A DNA stretch of 64,000 nucleotides, from the NCBI GenBank assembly GCA_905221605.1, contig CAJNDS010002440.1:336985-400984 (forward strand), written 5' to 3'. Made by a program: the position numbers and the translations under genes. Positions 41,501 to 54,200 of the stretch are shown here, in pieces. Position 1 is the stretch's first letter. Each line of letters starts with the position of its first letter. The notes below the pieces were generated by a model, which searched no databases, had not been told where the DNA came from, and was given only the letters and a program-made list of their open reading frames with translations. This stretch comes from Symbiodinium natans. Lineage: Eukaryota; Sar; Dinophyceae; Suessiales; Symbiodiniaceae.

Positions 41501-44500
41501 AGTAGCCAGGCTTATTCCCCTAGATAGCTCCTACATATGGCCTGTATCGTCCCGGAGGTCCCTTATAAGGGTCCCTCCTTTAGTCCCTTGAGCCACAGCG
41601 AGGGAATCGAAGTTTGAGAAGTTTCTGTACTGGGGTTTAAGTTTTGCGGTTACCAACGATAGCTACTCTATCACTTATACGTCGTCAACACATGTCTGTC
41701 CATTGTTGTTTGTTTTGTGGTTGGTCTTGCCCACCCGAAACCCTAAACCCTGAACCCTAAACCCTAAACCCTAAAACCCTAAACCCTAAACCCTAAACCC
41801 TAAACCCTAAACCCTAAACCCTAAACCCTAAACCCTCAACCCTCAACCCTCAAACCTCAAACCCTCAACCCGGGCTCTGCGAACCCAGGCTTCCCAGAGA
41901 CTCTGATGCTCCTTGGGTAAGGGGTTAGTATTCAGGGTTGAAAGGGTTGAAAGGGTTTAGGGTTTTTAGGGTTTTTAGGGTTTTTAGGGTTTAGGGTTTA
42001 GGGTTTAGGGTGTAGGGTTTAGGGTTTAGGGTTTAGGGTGCGGGGTTTAGGCTGCTTAGGGGTAGCTGCCTGCTGGGAGGAACAGCTTGAAGAGCCCCAT
42101 GGCAGAATGCCTGCTCATCAGCCCCTTGTCTTTCCAGGGGGCAGTTTTCCTAAACCCTAAACCCCAGCCCTAAACCCTAAACCCTAAACCCTATACCCTT
42201 AAACTCTAAACTCTAAACTCTAAACCGTAAACCCTCAAACCTAAGCTTTTTCCTTAACCCCGACATCCTAAACCCCAAGCCCATGCCCCAAAGCCTTAGG
42301 GTTGGGTAGGGTGTAGGGTGTAGGGTGTAGGGTGTAGGGTTTAGGGTTTAGGGTTTAGGGTTTAGGGCTTGGGGGTTTAGGGTTTAGGGTTTAGGGTTTA
42401 GGGTTTAGGGTTTAGGGTTTATGGTTTAGGGTTTAGGGTTTAGGGGTTTAGGGGTTTAGGGGTTTAGGGGTTTAGGGGTTTAGGGGTGGGGGTGGTTTGG
42501 GGGCTTGAGCTGCAGGAGCGGTTTGTGGTTGAGGGTTTAGGGTTTAGGGCTTTCGTGTGTCGCGTTCCCCAGCCTAAACCCTAGACCCTAAACCTTAAAC
42601 CCTAAACCCTAAACCCTAAACCCTGAGCCCTAAACCCTAAACCCTAAACGTTAAACCCTAAACCCTAAACCCTAAACCCTAAACCCTAAACCCTAAACCC
42701 TGAGCCCTAAACCCTAAACCCTCAACCCTCAACCCTCAACCCCCAACCCTCAACCCTAAACCCTCCCTTTGCAAGGATATGCGACGCAGACGCTGATGTC
42801 GGATCGCGACGCCGGGGTGGAGAAGACCCTCATGTCCTACCTCGAGCTTTGGCTTCATATGGGGGGTTTCCGAAATTAGGGGGTCGGTTTAGGGTTTAGG
42901 GTTTGAGGTTTAGGGTTTAGGGGTTTGAAGTTTAAGGTTTAGGGTTGAGGAGTCCTTGTTCTACGGGGATCCGGGTTTAAAATTCACATAGTAAAAGGTG
43001 CAACCTGCACGTTGGCCTTGCTGCATAGCACCCCTACACGAGGCCTGCCACGGCAGTGGGCACTGTGTGCACGTATCCCGTATGGCAGACACAGGCCCGG
43101 GACACCAACAGGTATTGGAGCAAGCCTGCGCATACTGGCAGTTGGTGCATGAAATGGCAGTGGGCCAGCCAATAGCAGGGACACTTTCTGTGCAACAACA
43201 GAGGCCCAGCCATGGCCCAACGCTGCTTTTAAGCCAGTCAGAGCACTTGCAGGCACTGGTAACTTTTGGGAATCTATTTCAGGCGTCCCCGATTTTCGTA
43301 AGCCTCCATAGAAGTTTCTAGGGATGAAAGCACCCTAAGCCCTGAGCCCTAAACCCTAAAAACCCTACACACTAAACCCGATGAACCCTAAACCCTAAAC
43401 TCAAAGCCCTAAACCCAAAACCCTGAGACTTCTACACACCCCGAGAGGCCTAGGGTCGAACCCCCTTTGAACAAGTTCTTAAGAGGGTTTAGGGTTTAGG
43501 GTTTGGGGTTTGGGGTTTGGGGTTTAGGGTTTAGGGTTTAGGGTTCAGGGCTTAGGTTTTAGGGAAGGTTCATGGGTAGTTTTAAGTAGGGTTCTGGTTT
43601 AGGGTTTAGGGTTTAGGGTTTAGGGTTTAGGGTTTAGGGTTTAGGGTTTAGGGTTTAGGGTTTAGGGGTTCACCCCTTTTGATCCCAGAAGTTCGACCTT
43701 GGGCCCCTCACGGGGTGTGTAGAAATGTCAGGGGTTTTGGTTTAGGGTTTAGGGTTTAGGGTTTAGGGTTTAGGGTTTAGGGTTTAGGGTTTAGGGTTTA
43801 GGGTTTAGGTTTTAGGGTTTAGGGTTTAGGGTTTAGGGTTTGAGGTTTAGGGTTTAGGGTTTCGGAGCTTTTGAGGGTTGAGAGTTTGAAGCCCTAAACC
43901 CTGTCAGGGTTTCGGATTCCCTTGCGCAAGAGCCCAAACCTAAAGCCCTAAGCCCTAAGCCCTAAGCCCTAAGCCCTAAGCCCTAAGCCCTAAACCCTAA
44001 ACCCTAAACCCTAAACCCTAAACCCTAAACCCTGAACCCTGAACCCTGAACCCTAAACCCTAACTCCTAAACCCTAAACCCTAAACCCTAAACCCTGAAC
44101 CCTGAACCCTGAACCCTGAACCCTGAACCCTAAACCCTAAACCCTAAACCCTAAACCCTTAACCCTCAACCCTCAACCCTAAACCCTAAACCTTTAGGAA
44201 ATAGACTCAGGGAAGCCCTTCGAGTTTTGGATCGGTCGAGCTCCCAAAACTTCTTGGTTTAGGGTCTAGGGTCTGAAACCCTGAAACTCTGAAACTCTGA
44301 AACCCTAAACCCTAAACCCTAAACCCTAAACCCTAAACCCTAAACCCCAAACCCTAAACCCTAGACCCTAAACCCTAAATTCTTCAAGCCTGCGAAAAGG
44401 AAGCCCCTACTGCGAGCTCTGTAGCGCTAAATGGCAAGGCCCCCAACCTGAAAACTGTTGAGGGGTTTAGGGTTTAGGGTTTAGGGTACAGGGTTTAGGG

Positions 44501-47500
44501 TTCGGGGTTTAGGGTTTACGGTTGATGGTTGGATCAGGGAGTCAATTTGGGATTGCGGGAGGGAAGGTACGTACCAAATTCCCTGACTGTACGAAGACCT
44601 TAAGCCCCAAGCCATAGACCCTAAGCCCACCCTAAGCCCTGAACCCTAAACCCTAAACCCTAAACCCTGAACCCTAAACCCTAAACCCTAAACCCCACAC
44701 CCTACACTAAACCCGAACCCTAAACCCTAAACCCTGAACGCTAAACCCTAAACCCTGAACCCTAAACCATAAACCCTAAACCCTACATCCTACACCCTAC
44801 ACCCTAAACCCTAAACCCTAAAGCCGAAACCCTAACCCACGAAGTGACGAAGCGAAGGACAGCTGCCTGCGACATAAGAGCGAGATGGTGACCTACGAGG
44901 TCGGCGTGGGGGTGCGCAAACCCTAAACCCTAAACCCTAAACCCTAAACCCTAAACCCTAAACCCTAAACCCTAAACCCTAAACCCTAGACCCTGAGGTG
45001 TGGGGGGGTGTATAGCAGGTTTGGGGTTTGGGCCTCAGGTGTTTAGGCTTCATTATGGGTTTTAGGGTTTACTGCAAATCGCTAGGACACCATGCCCCCC
45101 TTTCAAAGTGGCACCCGCAAGCATCTAAGCCCTAAAGTAAACAGAATATTGTGGGATATGCTAAATCCTAAACCCTAAACCCTAAACCCTAAACCCTAAA
45201 CCCTCCTGGTCTCCATTTTTGTTGGGGTTTTAGGGCTTAGGGTTCTTGGCTCGGCGGGAGTTCGCGCCCCAAGGTTCAGCCAAAAAATGCTTAAACGTCT
45301 TAGTGATGAGGGCTTGGGTCCCTAAACCCTAAACCCTAAACCCCACACCCCAAACCCCAAACCCCAAACTCCAAACCCCAAACCCCAAACCCCAAGCCCC
45401 AAACCCCAAACCCCAAACCCCAAACCCCAAACCCTAAACCCTAAACCCTAAACCCTAAACCCTGCTTTGCGGTCTGTAGAGGTCCGGTTTTTAGGGTTTG
45501 GGTTTAAGTTTTGGGATTACCTGTTTTCCCGTAGATCCCGTGCTTACTGTCCCGTGGAAGCCCGAAGCCCTAAACATTCCTAACCCCCAAACCCTAAACC
45601 CTAAACCCTAAACCCTAAACCCTAAACCCTAAACCCTAAACCCTAAACCCTAGACGCTGCGTCCCAAAGGTGAATCCTCAAGACTCGGTCTGCTAGGACC
45701 CAGTGGCAGCCACCACCGTGAAACCCTAAACAACTGTAAAGCCTTGGCCTAGGGTTCAGGGTTTAAACCCTAAACCCTAAACCCTAAACCCTAAACCCTA
45801 AACCCTAAACCCTAAACCCTAAACCCTAAACCCTAAACCCTAAACCCTAAACCCTCAACCGCTAAACCCTAAACCCTAAACCCTAAACCCTAAACCCTAA
45901 ACCCTAAACCCTAAACCCTAAACCCTAAACCCTAAACCCTAAACCCTAAACCCCTAAACCCCTAAACACCTAAACCCTAAACCCTAAACCCTAAACCCTA
46001 AACCCTAAACCCTAAACCCTAAACCCTAAACCCTAAACCCTAAACCCTAAACTCTAAACCCTAAACCCTAACCCTAAACCCTAAACCCTAAACCCTAAAC
46101 CCTAAACCCTAAATGTAGGCTTAGGGGCAGGGGTCGGTTTGGGGCACGGACCCTCATGGAAATCTTCCTGCCTGGGAAGAAGGCTGACAGAATGGCGAGG
46201 AGCCGATCCCAGCCGACACCTGCGGCCTACTGGCCACCTGGCCCCTGGAGGGCCTCTGGTGGGACCTCAAGCTCTTAAGTGAAGGAAGCACCTGACCATC
46301 CGAATGGCCATCCGCGTGGGAAAGAGAGCACGATGACTTCCTGAACCTCCCGAAGCCCTAAATGGATCTCCAGCGCTAAACCTTACAAACCCTAAACACC
46401 CTAAACACCCTAAACACCCGAAACACCCTAAACACCCTAAACACCCTAAACCCTAAACCCTAAACCTAAACCCTAAACCCTAGGTGTAAGGCGTGAAATC
46501 GGGTTTGGGGCTTCGAGAGTTTAGGGAGTTTGGGGGCGCAGGCTCTAGAGGCAGCAAGAACACCAAAACCCCCTCCTAGATCCCCTTCCCCCAAGTATAA
46601 GTAGCAACCCTGAGTAGGGTTTAGGGTTCAGGGTTCAGGGTTTAGGGCTATAACTAGGATGCCCAGTAGTGCCCTTATTCCCTTTTGGGGGCTCTAGGTT
46701 CCCCTATAAACCCCTTTAAGCAAAAAAGGGCACCCTTTTTAATCCTGGGTTACTGGGCAACCTAGATAGGTTGAGTTCCGAGTTTGGTGCTCCTTGGTAG
46801 TTTTTTGCTTTGTGTGTGGGGGTTGGCGGGACCGGCGCCGTTGGTTACTTTTTGGGACAAGTCACCCGACATTTTGAAGTCCAATCTCACAGTCCCTTGC
46901 TCTCTTCCTTGCTCTCTTCCTCGCTCTCTTCCTCGCTCTCTTCCTCTCCTGTCTCTCCCTCCCTGCATGCTATCTCTCGCTCTCTTTTCCTGTCTCTCCC
47001 ACTCTCCCCTGCTTGCCCCTTTACCCATAAACCCTAAACCTCACTCCTTCCATCTCCCTCCTCTCTACAAGCTACACGCCATCGTACAAAGCCTCAACCC
47101 AACAACCTCGAAGGCTAAACCCAACCATCTCCCCCCCCAGAAGCACTAAACCCTAAACCCGAAAGGCTGAACCCTAAACCCACTAAACCCAAAACCGCAA
47201 AGCTCAAAGGCATTGTACACCCAAACCCCTTACCCTTTATACCCTAAACCTTATAAACCTTACACACCCTAAACCCTAAAGCAGAAATGGGTATTACAGC
47301 TTTTACAACCCAAATGTATTCGAGCCCTCCTCAATGGACCCCCTAAACAGGGTACAACCCAACCCTACTCCCTGAATAGACCCTAAATCCTCAACCCTGA
47401 ACCCTGAACCCCAAACCCCAAACCCCAAACCCCAAACCCCAAGCCCCAAACCCTAAACCCTAAACCCTAAACCCTAAACCTTAAACCCTAAACCCTAAAC

Positions 47501-50500
47501 CCTAAACCCTAAACCCTAAACCCTAAACCCTAAACCACCAAGCTGGGGGCAACCTCCAGCCGATCAGCGTGCGCCATGCACGAGGCTGCCAGGGCCTTCT
47601 GCCAGCTCGCGGCCGTGGACTCCGAGGGAAGCGGCGGCCACACCGTCTTCGGCCCCCTGGTTTGCAGTTTAGGGTTCAGGGTTTCGGGCTAGGGTTTAGG
47701 GTTTAGGGTTGAGGGTTTAGGGTTTAGGGTTTGGGGTTTAGGGTTTAGGGTTTAGGGTTTAGGGTTGAGGGTTTAGGCTTTAGGGTTGAGGGTTGAGGGT
47801 TGAGGGTTTAGGGTTTAGGGTTTAGGGCTACGGAGGGTCCAGGGTTTTAGGGCTTGGGGCTACGGAGGGTTTAGGGTTTCGGGCTTAGGGCTACGTAGGG
47901 CGTTTGTGCAAGCTTCGAAGCCCTGCCTCTGGCTCTACTGCCCTCAGTGTCTAGGCTTTAGGGTTTAGGCGTTAGGGTTTAGAGTTTAGGGTTTAGGGTT
48001 TAGGGTTTAGGGTTTAGGGTTTAGGGTTTAGGAAGTAGACCCCAAGCCCAAGAAGCCCTGGACCTCCCAAAACCTCAAAAACCGAATACGCTAAGCAAAC
48101 TCCAAAACTCCCCAAACACCAATGACGCCCTAAGCCCTCCCAAATATCCGCATCGGGGCGTTCTCCCAAAACCCTCCCACATATCCGCATCGGGGCGTTC
48201 CTGAGAGCCCGGGTGTAGGGCTTAGACGCATTGTAGCGACAAAAGCCCAAGCAGGAACGCATGTGTGTGAGAGCTTTCAATGTTAAGGATGACTTGAAAC
48301 CAAGCGTAGGAAGTGCTTGAGTCAAGTATTTCGGGCTCGCGGGGCTGCGAGCCATCATCCTGCTGGTACCAAGGCCGAAGGTTGCAGGTAGCCCCTGACT
48401 TCCTATTCCTCTTCTGACTCCTAGGGTTTTGGTTTTCGGGTTAAATTCGAAACCCTAAACCCTAAACCCTAAGCCCCAAACCCTAAACCCTAAACCTCAA
48501 ACCCTAAACCCTAAACCCCAAACCCCAAACCCTAAACCCTAAACCCTAAACCCTAAACCCTAAACCCTAAACCTTAAGCCCCAAACCCCAAACCCCAAAC
48601 CCCAAGCCCCAAACCCCAAACCCCAAACCCTAAACCCCAAACCCTAAACCGTAAACCCCGAACCCCGAACCCCAAACCCTAAACCCTAAACCCTAAACCC
48701 AAAACCCTAAACCCTAAACCCTAAACCCTAAACCCTAAACCCTAAACCCTAAACCCTAACCCTAAACCCTAAACCCTAAACCCTAAACCCTAAACCCTAA
48801 ACCCTAAACCCTAAACCCTAAACCCTAAACCCTAAACCCTAAACCCTAAATTTCAACTAAGTGCCCTCCAAAAAGGCTACGACATGACGCACGCCACGAC
48901 CATCCTGCAGATTTTTCTGACGTCGCCGACACTCGGCGCTCATTTTTGGGGGATCCCTATATGAACCCCTAGCCAAGGGTTTAGGGTTTAGGGTTTAGGG
49001 TTTGGGGTTTGGGGTTTGGGGTTTGGGGTATACAGCAGATTCAGAGGCAAAAATGTAACTTGGCATGTTCCCTCTTATACTAGCAGTCCTTAATAGGGAT
49101 TATAATCGGGGTAGTACAGCACTTTGGGCCTGATTGCCTCCTTGCCGGTCGTCGGGTTTAGGGTTTGGGGTTTAGGGCTTAGGGTTTGGGGTTCGGGGTT
49201 TGGGGTTTGGGGTTTGGGGTTTAGGGTTTAGGGTTTGGGGTTTAGGGGGTTTAGTGTTGAGGACTTCAAGGCTTCAGGATTTCGGGGCTTTGGGGTTTAG
49301 AGGGTTCGGGTTCAGAGGGTGAAAACCTAGGAGCTCCCTGAACCCTAATGCTACTCTTGGGGGACGGCTCACCTGGCGCCTTTCACCCCCCCCGCCCCCC
49401 CGCCCAACTCCCCTATGCGCTCTACGATTCGAAGAAGCCCTTAATCTAGGGCCATTCAGGTGGGTGGTTTCCTCCCTGGACCCTTAGACCCCTTATATGA
49501 CCCTTAGCAGTTACGGTTGTCCTTAACCTAACTCCCCCAACTTCATGGTGTCCTTTCTCTCGGGATACAACTCACATAAACCCGAAACCATAAACCCCAA
49601 TGAGACCCCGAAACCTTCTAATGCTTCGTGACATGTCCTCAGGAAGCCGGTTGTTCGATTTGGTGCCATCCGCACGCTGAACACGCCTGCGGCCTAGACA
49701 GGTCTGGAGGGTGCTTTGGAGGCGCAAACAAGGCCAAAAGATATAAACCGTAAACCGTAAACCGTAAACCCTAAACCCTAAACCCTAAACCCTAAACCCT
49801 AAACCCTAAATTTAAACCCTAAACCCTGAACCCTAAACCCTAAACCCTAAACCCTGAACCCGAAACCCTAAACCCCAAACCCCAAACCCCAAACCCTAAA
49901 CCCTAAACCCTAAACCCTAAACCCCAAACCCCAAACCCTAAACCCTAAACCCTGAACCCTAAACCCTAAACCCCAAACCCTAAACCCTAAACCCTAAACC
50001 CCAAACCCCAAACCCTAAACCCTAAACCCCGAAACCAAACAAGCCAAATAGTGGGCAAAGGGGGACTTCGTGAGCTCTCAGTGGGCAGGGAGGGCTCATG
50101 GAGGATAGTGGTCGAGAGTCTTAGTCTTTGAGGTAAGAGGCTGAACAGTTTGGGGTTTCGGGTTTGGGGTTGAGAGTTGAGGGTTTAGGGGTGAGGGTTT
50201 AGGATCCAATCCCTAAACCCTAAACCCTAAACCCTACACCCTAAACCCTAAACCCGGGTTTTTGGGGTTTTGGGTTCAGTAGGTGTTTCTTCGGGGTTGG
50301 GATTTGGGGAGCTTTGGTTCGGGAGCTGGGATGAGAGGGCGCGCAGCGCTTTACCATTTTAGGCTTCTAGGGTCTTAGGGCGTTGGGTTTGAAGGTTGAA
50401 GGTGTTTTAAGGTGTTTTTGCAGTTTGAGTGTTTCAAGATCTTAGGGTTTAGGGTTGTAAGATCTTCCAAGAAAAGGGCTTCCTGGGTTTTTTGGGTCAA

Positions 50501-51178
50501 CCTCAAGCCCTAAACCCTAAACACAAAGCACCCTACCCCCTAAACCTAAACCCTAAACCGTAGACCCCAAACCCTAAACTTATTAAACCCTAAACCCTAA
50601 GCCCGAAACCCTAAACCCTAAGCCCTAAGCCCTAAACTTTAAACCCTAAACCCTAAACCCTAAACCCTAAACCCTAAACCCTCCCCGCCCGTGTCTGAGG
50701 CTCGCGCAGACGAGGCCGCAGACCGCGGCGAGGCTGGCCAGACTACCCCGAAGCCCAGAAGCAATTCGCTCCAAGTCCTCAATCCCTAAGTCCTCAACCC
50801 CCTACACCCTAAGCCCTAAACCCTAGACCCTAAGCCGTAAACCCTAAGATCTTAAACCCTAGACCAGACACCCTAAACCCTTAACCTTGTAAAGCTGCAA
50901 AGCCCCAAAGCCTTACACCCCAGATATGGTGTGGAGTTTCGGTCTCGAAGGTCTTGCGGATGACCTCACGCGGCTTACGGTTCTTGAGCTTGGAGACTTA
51001 CACCCGAAACCCTAAACCCTAAACCCCAACCCCAAACCCCAAACCCTAAACCCTAAACCCTAAACCCTAACCCCTAAAACTCAAACAAGACAGAGGTGGG
51101 CCAATAACCGCCAGTATACCCATGACGCGCGAGGCCCTCAACCCCAAAGCCGAAATAGCCCCAAAGCCCCCAAGCCCC

Positions 51179-51229
<51 letters not shown>

Positions 51230-54200
51230 ACAACCACAAGACCCTGAAAGTCAACCCTGAATCCTGGGCTCGTCCCATGAAAGCCCTGAATCCCAAAGCC
51301 CTAAGCTCCTACACAACCCGAAGCCCCAAAATCCCTGAAGCCGTAAATTCCTAAACACGTTAAACCGCAAAACCCAGCAACCCAGCAACCCCAAAACCCC
51401 AAAACCCCCAAAGTCCTAAACCCTAACTCTTAAACCCTAAACCCTAAACCCTAAACCCTAAACCCCAAACCCCAAACCCCAAACCCCAAACCCTAAACCC
51501 TAAACCCTAAACCCTAAATCCTAAGCCCTAAACCCTAAACCCCTAACCCTAAACGCGAAACCCTAAGCGTCTAAAGCGCTCAACCTTGGGAGGTGCAACT
51601 GCGACATGGAGCCGCTGCTGTCGGACCAGAACCGTCGCGAGCCTGTCAGTTGCCAATTCAGGGCTTGGAGGGCCTTTTGGGGCTTTTGGGATTTAGGACT
51701 TAGGGTTTAGGGTTTAGGGTTTAGGGTTCAGGGTTTAGGGTTTAGGGTGTAGGGTGTAGGGTGTAGGGTTTAGGTCTTTTGGGGTATAGGGATTACGGGT
51801 TTAGGGCGCAAGGTGGTTTAGGGTTTAAGTGGTTTAGGGTTGGGTTTAGGGTGTAAGGGTTTAGGGTTCAGGGTTGTTTGGGTTTAGGGTTTCGGGCTTC
51901 AGGTTGTTAGGGTTTAGGTTTAGGTCTTAAGGTTGTTTAAGGTTTAGGGTGTAGGGCTTAAAATTGACTCGGGCTGAGAGTTTATGGCGCTATAGCGCTC
52001 AAATTTGCCGTGGGTTTAGCGTTTAGGGTTTATTTCGGGTTTAGGAGTTTAGGAGTTTCGGGGGTTTCATGTAGGGCATCCGGGTTTCAGAGTTCAGGGC
52101 TTTAAGCCCTAACACCTAGACCCCAAACCCCAACCCCTAAACCCTAAACCCTAAACCCTAAACCCTAAACCGTAAACCCTAAACCCAAAGCCCAAAACCC
52201 AAAACCCAAAACCCTAAACCCTAAACCCTAAACCCTAAACCCTAAACCCTAAACCCTAAACCCTAAACTTCAGGGCTTTAGGGCTTTAGGGTTCAGGCTC
52301 GAAAGCCTCGGGAGCTGAGGCAACACGGCCACCCTGGCGCTGACCACGCTGCTGAAGACCGGCGGCTGGGACTGGCAAAGCCTCTAAGGGTTTAGGGTTT
52401 TAGGGTTTCGGGGATGTAGGGTTTGAGGGTTTTTTTTTTTAAGGGTCTTGGGGGGGTTTAGGGTTTTGGGGGGTTTAAGGGTTTGGGTTTTTTTGGGCTT
52501 TTGGGTTTTGAGTTTCAGGTGTTAGGGTTGAGGGTTCAGGATTTAGGACCTCCTCTTCTTTTCCACGCGGGGGAGAGCCCGCCACGGTCCAGGTGCCCCA
52601 TTTTAGGGTTTACTAGCAGGGGGGACAGAAAGTATCTCCCGCATGGGTATGTGGACCCTTTGGGTCCTAAGCCCAAAAACGCGAAGCCCCACCTCCCTGA
52701 ACCAGCAAGGCCACGAGAGCAACGTCGAGCGTCTGGTGAAGCAGATCTCGAACTTCATGTCGGAGCGGCGTTTGAGTTTAGGGTTTAGGGTGTAGGGAGG
52801 TTTAGGGCTTAGGGTTTAGGGTTTAGGATTTAGGGTTGGATTCGGTTCCTTTGTACGTACCATGAGACCAGGACCGGCACCCTTTTCACTCTTGGCCCAA
52901 CCTAGAGGCTGAAACCCTAAACCCTAACCCCTAAACCCAAAACCCAAAACCCAAAACCCTATACCCTAAACCCTAAACCCTAAACCCTAAACCCTAAACG
53001 CTGAACCCTACGTAAACAATAGACCCTAAACCCTAAACCCAAGAAGTTTCCTAATCTCATGAAGGGCAAAGTTCATCGGACCCCAAGCCCTAAGCCCTCG
53101 AGCCCGCAACCTTGGATCTCTACTAGGACCTGGAGTAGGCCCTTATTCCCTTCTTAGGGGTTTAGGTTTCCCTATAAGCCCCTTTAAACCAAAAAGGGCA
53201 CCATGTTTATTTGGGCCGGTGTTCCAAGTGCATCATCTGTGCAATTAGTAAACTTAATGAAGCTCCTTACCCAAGCCCCAAACCCCCTAAACCCAAGAAA
53301 TCTAAACCCCAGACCTTAAATCCCTAACCCATTGAGCCACCAGGACATCACAGAAGTCTTCAAGGTGGAGGCATCGTGCAACCTTCGCGTCCTAAGCTCC
53401 CTAAGTTTAGTGTTTAGGGTTTAAGGTTTAGGGTTTGGGGTTTAGGGTTTAGGGTTTTATGCTTAAAATACCGAAACCCTTAAACCCCTAAACGTGAAGC
53501 TTGAAGGCTTAGCCAGCCATTGTCGGAGACCGAAGATTGTCAGTTGTCAGGGTTTTTGGAATCCTCGCTATATGCTAGGAGCACCTGAACCCTACGTTCT
53601 AAGCCCTAACCTCAAACCCTAAACCCTTTGCACCCCAAGTCCCAAGCCCCGAAACCATAGGACCGAAACCCCGCAATCTTCTTTACACCCTAAACCCTAA
53701 ACCCTAAACCCTAAACCCTAAACCCTAAACCCTAAACCCTAAACCCTAAACCCTAAACCCTAAACCCTAAACCCTAAACCCTTAAACCTAAACCCTAAAC
53801 CCTAAACCCTAAACCCTAAACCCTAAACCCTAAACCCTAAACCCTAAACCCTAAACCCTAAACCCTAAACCCTAAACCCTAAACCTAGACTTATTGAACC
53901 CCCCGACTTGAACCCTCCAAAACCCTGCCCTAAGCTTTCGCAAGTTTACGTCGTCTTCCCTAAGTTGTTTGCAAATGTCCCTTCCTGTCCTCAACACGGA
54001 CGTGAACCTCGAACGGAGCGCGAACTTGTCAGTCATGCCGGGCCTATGCCTAAACCCTAAACCCTAACCCCTAAGCCCTAAACCCTAAACCCTAACCCCT
54101 AAACCCTAAACCCTAAGGCCTAAATCCTAACCCTTAAGACTTAAACCCTGAACCTGAACCCTAGCTTCCGTTTAGCTCCCTGTTTTTGCTACAAAAGTAA

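Noticed and set aside
42985-43320. Gene in the GC-rich island with two overlapping frames
   Set aside because: Frames on both strands are equally open, no splice-rule edges stand out and no family is recognised; listed only as an island.
45763-46115. CRISPR-like or satellite array
   Set aside because: Heptamer telomere-type repeat without spacers; no repeat-spacer pattern anywhere in the window.
46784-47149. Leucine/serine-rich open frame on the + strand
   Set aside because: Driven by the CT-rich 12-bp minisatellite at 46893-46952.
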